A stretch of 36,920 bases of DNA. Origin: Planctomycetota bacterium. Its GTDB lineage: Bacteria; Planctomycetota; Uabimicrobiia; Uabimicrobiales; Uabimicrobiaceae. A program made the translations under genes and the position numbers. The stretch is taken from positions 1 to 36,920 of the forward strand of contig JAJDCR010000038.1 of the NCBI GenBank assembly GCA_029260735.1. The letters run 5' to 3'. The notes under the pieces were generated by a model that worked only from the letters and a program-made list of their open reading frames with translations, did not search any database and was not told the origin of the DNA. Below are positions 32,872 through 36,920 of the stretch, in pieces. Each line of letters begins with the position of its first letter. Position 1 is the first letter of the stretch.

Positions 32872-33374
32872 AAAAGCTATCCCTTTTACTGTGCTTAGTT
32901 GTTCTTTGCTCTTTTACTTATGCTGAGAATAGCGAACTAAAAAAACTACAAAGCAGTCACTTGGAAGCGATGAACTACTATGGCCACGGTTATCTTGTTA
33001 ACCGCGATAATGCACCTGTTTTCCTTTCTTATGGAAAAAATGGTATGGCTTCCGTTTTTTATGGCAAAGAAATGGCGACAGGTTATACCGAAATCAAAGG
33101 TAAGAAATTCTATTGGTTTGTTGAAAAACAAGGCAAAGGCGTTCGAATGACTGTGAAAATGGAAAAAGATGGTGCTACCATTAATTCTTCTTTCTTGATT
33201 GTTCAAACCGAAGATGAGTTTTCTATCAAAGTTTTGGAAAAAAGCCGTGCGGCCAAGTGTCGTTGGTTCTGCATTATGGTCAAAGCTGCTCCTTGTGTCG
33301 GAGAATGTGTCAAAGACTGGAAATGCTACATGCGTTGTGCTCCTAAAGCATTTGAAGAATGCTGTGACATGTAG
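32868..33374 (+). CDS. secreted eight-cysteine protein of unknown function
   Basis: A 168-residue protein with signal peptide MKKLSLLLCLVVLCSFTYA. The mature part has two regions: a beta-rich domain at about 25-120 (Gly/Tyr/Phe-rich, with SYGKNGMASVFYGKE) and a cysteine-rich tail at 131-168 with eight Cys at 131, 135, 143, 147, 153, 157, 165 and 166. The tail pattern is C-x3-C three times, then CC. This fits a small helical domain held by four disulfides, or possibly a metal site. I do not recognise the family. AGAGAGG precedes the ATG, inside the overlapping leader ORF. A stem-loop follows the gene. Confidence 0.8.
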   Translation: MKKLSLLLCLVVLCSFTYAENSELKKLQSSHLEAMNYYGHGYLVNRDNAPVFLSYGKNGMASVFYGKEMATGYTEIKGKKFYWFVEKQGKGVRMTVKMEKDGATINSSFLIVQTEDEFSIKVLEKSRAAKCRWFCIMVKAAPCVGECVKDWKCYMRCAPKAFEECCDM

Positions 33375-33399
33375 ATTTTGTAGAGCTTAGTTGAATTTA

Positions 33400-33421
33400 G
33401 CGAGGGAGATTTCTCCCTCGC
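33400..33421 (+). terminator. stem-loop after the eight-cysteine protein gene
   Basis: GCGAGGGAGA (33400-33409), TT, and TCTCCCTCGC (33412-33421) form a strong GC-rich 10-bp stem 25 bases after the stop codon. No clear U tract follows, so it may act as an mRNA-end stabiliser instead of a full terminator. Confidence 0.55.
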
Positions 33422-33516
33422 ACCCCACCTCTTTGGTTCCCCATTTTCTTTCCTTTTTTACCTCTAATTCTCTAACCTTGCTCTTCTCAAATGAGCTTAC
33501 CGAAGCGAGGATATTT

Positions 33517-36369
33517 ATGAAATCCATTTGGAAAAAAAACTTTCTCTTTGGCATACTCTTTTTTTGCTTAATTCTTAACTACACACCAGCCCAGCCTAAT
33601 TCTCCCAGCAAAGGAAGCGATTTAATGGAAAACGAAAATTGGCACGAGGCTCGCGGACGCTGGATTTCTCGCGATTCGATAGTTTGGCAACCAAGAGCCA
33701 AAGGAACCCCTCCTAACCAAGGGGTTTATACCCTTCACTGGCATCCTACCGGAGATATCCAGTATAAGAATCACAAAATCCAAGTGGGGCCAGGAGGAGC
33801 TTCTTATGAGCTACCCTATCATGGAAGTGTCAAAGATGGCTACGATACTGAAAACGATCAAAAGCTAGCTTATCTTTCCTATTTAAAAGGAAGAAGTCGG
33901 CTTCAAACAGGCCATCTCGCAAAAAAAATACAGGAACTTCTCCAAGGAGCTCTTGTTATTGCTTGGGAAAATGATAAGGGAATTTTACTGGACGCTTCTC
34001 ATCTTCAAACGGCAGGAATTTTAGATGACTTGTATACCTACCAAGGAGATCTGGGAGTTGTTTTTGATCAGAACGAAGGAAACAAAAACAAACCCTCTTT
34101 TTATCTATGGGCACCCACTGCAAAATCTGTTCAGCTTCATCTTTATGAAAATTCAGAGCGCAAAGATTGGTTCCTCGTAGAAAAGATGAGTCCTTTGAAA
34201 AAAGAAGGTAAATGGACAGGGGTTTGGCATTGGCAAGGAGAAGACTCTTTACAAACTCTTTACTATCGTTATGAAGTAGAAGTATATGTTCGCTCTGAGG
34301 GGCAAGTGAAGCGCAATTTAGTTACCGATCCCTACTCCGCTAGTCTATCGCTCAATAGCCACCACAGCCAAATCCTTAATCTGAAAGAAGATAGTTGGAA
34401 GCCAGAAGGCTGGGATTACATGACAAAACCTTCTCTTAATTCTTTTCAGGATATTTCTATTTATGAGCTTCATGTAAGAGATTTTAGTATCACTGACAGC
34501 TCTGTTCCAGAAAATAAAAGAGGAACTTTTCTTGCTTTTGAGGAACCAGAAAGCTTAGGAGTAAAACATCTTCGGGCTTTAGCCAACTCTGGTCTAACTC
34601 ATATTCATCTTCTCCCGATTTTTGATATAGCAACCATCGAAGAGAATCGATCTCTCCAAAAGGTACCGAGCGTTCCCAAAAATGCTCCGGCTGACTCCCC
34701 CACTCCTCAAAAAGAAGTAGACAAAGTAAAAGATCAAGACGGCTTCAACTGGGGTTATGATCCTTATCACTACATGGTACCAGAAGGTAGCTATGCTGTT
34801 GAAGGGGACGGCGAGAATCGTATTTTGGAAACGCGCCGTATGGTCAAAGCTCTTCAGACGATGGGACTACGAGTCATTATGGATGTAGTTTACAACCATA
34901 CTCACCAGTCCGGGCAAGGAGAACGCTCGGTTTTTGACAAAATTGTCCCTGGCTATTACTACCGACTCAATGACGAAGGATACGTTCAGTCGACAACCTG
35001 TTGTCCGGACACAGCAACTGAGCACAGGATGATGGAAAAGCTCATGATCGACACTCTTTTGTGGTGGGCTTGCCAATATAAAATCGATGGCTTTCGCTTT
35101 GACTTAATGGGCCACCATACTCGAACAAATATGATCCGAGTGCGCCAAGCTTTTGATCAACTTACCCTAGAGAAAGACGGAGTCGATGGCAAAAAAATCT
35201 ATGTTTACGGAGAAGGTTGGCGCTTTGGCTCTCTCGATGCCATTCTTCCAAACGAAGCTTTTCACCAACAAAATACTTATGGCTGTAAAATCGGCTCCTT
35301 CAACGATAGAATTCGCGATTCGGCCCGAGGAGGAAGCCCTTTCTCTGATTTAGCGGCCCAAGGCTTTATCAACGGACTTTACTATGACTTTAACCAAGCG
35401 CCAGAAAATAAAGAAATTCCTCACGACTTAGTCAAACAAAAAGCCATTTTACTAAACCAAACCGATAACCTACGTCTTGCTCTCGTCGGTCATCTTCGAG
35501 ATTATGTTTTAACCAATGCAAAAGGCAAAAAGGTAAAGGGAAGTGAAATCGAATACCGAGGATCTAAAGGATCAGGCTACTCGGCCCAAGCAACAGAAAT
35601 TATAAACTACATCTCCGTCCATGATAACCATACTCTATGGGACTGCATCCAAGCCCGAGCCCCTTTTCAAACTCCCAACCGCCAACCCATGACCGCAACC
35701 CTAAAAGAGCGCGTCCGTATGCACAACCTCGGCTTAAGCCTTATCGCCCTAGGACAACCCCTTCCTATTTTTCACGCCGGAGTTGATATGCTCCGCTCCA
35801 AATCAGGAGATACCGATAGCTACAATTCAGGAGACTGGTTTAACCGCTTAGATTTTAGCTACCAAGAAAACAATTGGGGAGTGGGCCTCCCAATAGCGGA
35901 AAAGAATAAAAACGACTGGGATTTTTGGAAAGAACGCCTAGCCAACTTTGACCTAAAGCCCCAAAAAGAACACATCCTCCAAAGCGTTCATCACTTCCAA
36001 GAGCTCTTACAAATACGTTGTAGCCTATCCCCTTTTCGCTTCAACACCCCAGAAGAACTCCAAAAAAGAACTCGTTTTTGCAACGGCGAAAAAGGACCCG
36101 AGCAAATACCAGGATTGATTGTCATGGAGATCACTTGCCCTGAGGAAAGAAAAGCTCTTTCTCCCTGGAAAAAGGTAGTTTTGGTTTTCAACGCTAAGCG
36201 CAATCAGCTTTCTTTTTCCGATAAAAATTGGGTGGGGGAAGAGTGGAGTTTGCATCCTGTGCAACAGAAGTCTTACGATGGGGTAGTGCAAGAGAGCACT
36301 TTTGACTCAGAGAAAGGAAGTTTCTTAGTTCCTGAACGAACTTGTGCTGTTTTTGTTTGTTCTTGGTAG
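33517..36369 (+). CDS. pulA: secreted type I pullulanase
   Basis: A 950-residue protein from the ATG at 33517, with GAGG six bases upstream; the frame is open further 5' but lacks a better start. MKSIWKKNFLFGILFFCLILNYTPAQ is a signal peptide. A CBM48/E-set region is seen at about 175-280 (FYLWAPTAKSVQLHLYEN). The GH13 barrel follows with ISIYELHVRDFSI, the pullulanase signature FNWGYDPYHYMVPEGSYA, region I DVVYNHTHQ, region II with nucleophile Asp529 in GFRFDLMGHH, region III with acid Glu566 in YGEGW, and region IV with Asp703 in SVHDNH. It hydrolyses alpha-1,6 branches of pullulan, starch or glycogen fragments outside the cytoplasm. All catalytic residues are present. It is not in an operon. 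Confidence 0.94.
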   Translation: MKSIWKKNFLFGILFFCLILNYTPAQPNSPSKGSDLMENENWHEARGRWISRDSIVWQPRAKGTPPNQGVYTLHWHPTGDIQYKNHKIQVGPGGASYELPYHGSVKDGYDTENDQKLAYLSYLKGRSRLQTGHLAKKIQELLQGALVIAWENDKGILLDASHLQTAGILDDLYTYQGDLGVVFDQNEGNKNKPSFYLWAPTAKSVQLHLYENSERKDWFLVEKMSPLKKEGKWTGVWHWQGEDSLQTLYYRYEVEVYVRSEGQVKRNLVTDPYSASLSLNSHHSQILNLKEDSWKPEGWDYMTKPSLNSFQDISIYELHVRDFSITDSSVPENKRGTFLAFEEPESLGVKHLRALANSGLTHIHLLPIFDIATIEENRSLQKVPSVPKNAPADSPTPQKEVDKVKDQDGFNWGYDPYHYMVPEGSYAVEGDGENRILETRRMVKALQTMGLRVIMDVVYNHTHQSGQGERSVFDKIVPGYYYRLNDEGYVQSTTCCPDTATEHRMMEKLMIDTLLWWACQYKIDGFRFDLMGHHTRTNMIRVRQAFDQLTLEKDGVDGKKIYVYGEGWRFGSLDAILPNEAFHQQNTYGCKIGSFNDRIRDSARGGSPFSDLAAQGFINGLYYDFNQAPENKEIPHDLVKQKAILLNQTDNLRLALVGHLRDYVLTNAKGKKVKGSEIEYRGSKGSGYSAQATEIINYISVHDNHTLWDCIQARAPFQTPNRQPMTATLKERVRMHNLGLSLIALGQPLPIFHAGVDMLRSKSGDTDSYNSGDWFNRLDFSYQENNWGVGLPIAEKNKNDWDFWKERLANFDLKPQKEHILQSVHHFQELLQIRCSLSPFRFNTPEELQKRTRFCNGEKGPEQIPGLIVMEITCPEERKALSPWKKVVLVFNAKRNQLSFSDKNWVGEEWSLHPVQQKSYDGVVQESTFDSEKGSFLVPERTCAVFVCSW

Positions 36370-36430
36370 ATGGTTGTTTTGATAGCGTACTTTGGTTTTA
36401 CAAAAAATAGCCCCAAATCCTTTGTCTTTT

Positions 36431-36490
36431 ACCAGGCGTAACGGACAACCACAAGGGCCTTTGCAGACGGCCCTTGTAGTTGTCCCTACA
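36431..36490 (-). repeat. REP-like palindromic element, copy 2
   Basis: On the minus strand this differs from copy 1 (10303-10362) at only three positions. The stem GGACAAC...AAGGGCC with GGCCCTT...GTTGTCC has a single G-T wobble. It lies 61 bases after the pullulanase stop codon, head to head with copy 3. Confidence 0.88.
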
Positions 36491-36576
36491 GGGATAACTG
36501 CGGGATAGGAAATAATTTGCAGGTTGTAAAGGGCGGTATTGAGTGATTTAATTTACCTGAATTTCAGGCGATGTAA

Positions 36577-36636
36577 TGTAGGGACAACTCCGAGGGCCGT
36601 CCGCAAGGACCCTCGTGGTTGTCCGTTACGCCTAGT
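36577..36636 (+). repeat. REP-like palindromic element, copy 3
   Basis: Same head (TGTAGGGACAAC) and tail (GTTACGCCT) as the other copies, with a diverged centre. In the stem, CAAGGG/CCCTTG of copies 1 and 2 is changed to CGAGGG/CCCTCG, a paired change that keeps base pairing. Similarity to copy 1 extends about 35 bp beyond the tail (AAGAAAAC-TAAT) and some bases before the head (GATG-ATGTAGGG). With copy 2 it makes an inverted pair 86 bp apart. Confidence 0.85.
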
Positions 36637-36920
36637 AATACCTAATTTTCAAGAAAACCTAATCTTCCGCTTTTCAATGATTAGAGAAACTCACAGGACA
36701 TGTCGCACTTTGATCACTTCTTGGGCCATTTTTGTTTTTTTGCCTTTCTGAGATTAGGGAATTTCGTGATAAAAGGTACAAATATTATTTTTAGGCCCAT
36801 CGGTGACCCAGGGCTCGTTCGCCTTTGGCTCACTTCACCCTGGGCTGTGTTGTGTAACACTTTCAGTGTATGGATTTCGTGAAACGTTCTTTTTTATAGA
36901 ATACACTCTCAAATTTTAGG
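36637..36920. other. non-coding end of window with small inverted repeats
   Basis: No convincing gene is present. CCCAGGG (36807-36813) and CCCTGGG (36838-36844) form an inverted repeat, and ACACT-TTC-AGTGT (36857-36869) a second. The GC content of 36800-36850 is well above its surroundings, and its wording resembles multicopy intergenic repeats I recall from planctomycetes and other phyla. It may be a relic of a mobile element, cut by the window edge. Confidence 0.35.

Noticed and set aside
36539..36882. Two plus-strand ORFs of 60-70 codons at the window end
   Set aside because: One runs through a REP copy and the other through a GC-rich repeat-like stretch; neither has a ribosome binding site.

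Overview
The window looks like a chromosomal segment of a low-GC (about 40% by eye) Gram-negative bacterium, most likely a planctomycete or a close relative in the PVC group. This is an inference. It rests on three very large Hanks-type Ser/Thr kinases fused to WD40 propellers, two PEP-CTERM sorted proteins, a GspG-like pseudopilin, an RND pump, and the absence of conventional housekeeping operons. No tRNA, rRNA, CRISPR array or intact insertion sequence was found.

Layout. 1-2.0 kb: tail of a possible upstream gene, a D-threonine aldolase-like PLP enzyme, and a SemiSWEET transporter. 2.0-5.6 kb (minus): kinase A, with TPR, kinase, TM and WD40 regions. 5.9-9.0 kb (plus): a nucleoside/uridine kinase with an N-terminal tRNA-synthetase-like region, a secreted glycerophosphodiester phosphodiesterase and a small membrane protein. 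Each of these three is preceded by an almost identical promoter. 9.2-12.6 kb (minus): a PEP-CTERM protein with a duplicated 3' end, a REP-like palindrome, and an NfeD-flotillin operon with a clear terminator. 12.9-14.2 kb: divergent glutathione S-transferase and HxlR regulator separated by three copies of one 17-bp palindrome. 14.2-19.3 kb: an RND permease and adaptor operon divergent from a TetR regulator, with candidate operators between them. 19.4-24.1 kb: a beta-propeller PEP-CTERM protein, an MFS transporter, an ATP-grasp ligase and a short-chain dehydrogenase. 24.1-30.8 kb (minus): kinases C and B in tandem, 12 bp apart. 31.1-33.4 kb: a secreted EF-hand protein, a pseudopilin-like protein, and a secreted eight-cysteine protein preceded by a 20-codon leader ORF. 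33.5-36.4 kb: a secreted type I pullulanase. 36.4-36.9 kb: an inverted pair of REP-like palindromes.

How the genes fit together. Two local circuits can be read directly: HxlR with GST, and TetR with the RND pump. NfeD and flotillin form a known membrane-microdomain pair. The three kinases share one plan: cytoplasmic kinase, one TM helix, then about 14 WD40-type blades, which would make two seven-bladed propellers presumably outside the membrane. They are the most distinctive content. The best candidates for something undescribed are the kinase C/B pair with its shared juxtamembrane module, the leader-ORF plus eight-cysteine secreted protein, and the REPIN-like repeats with compensatory base changes.
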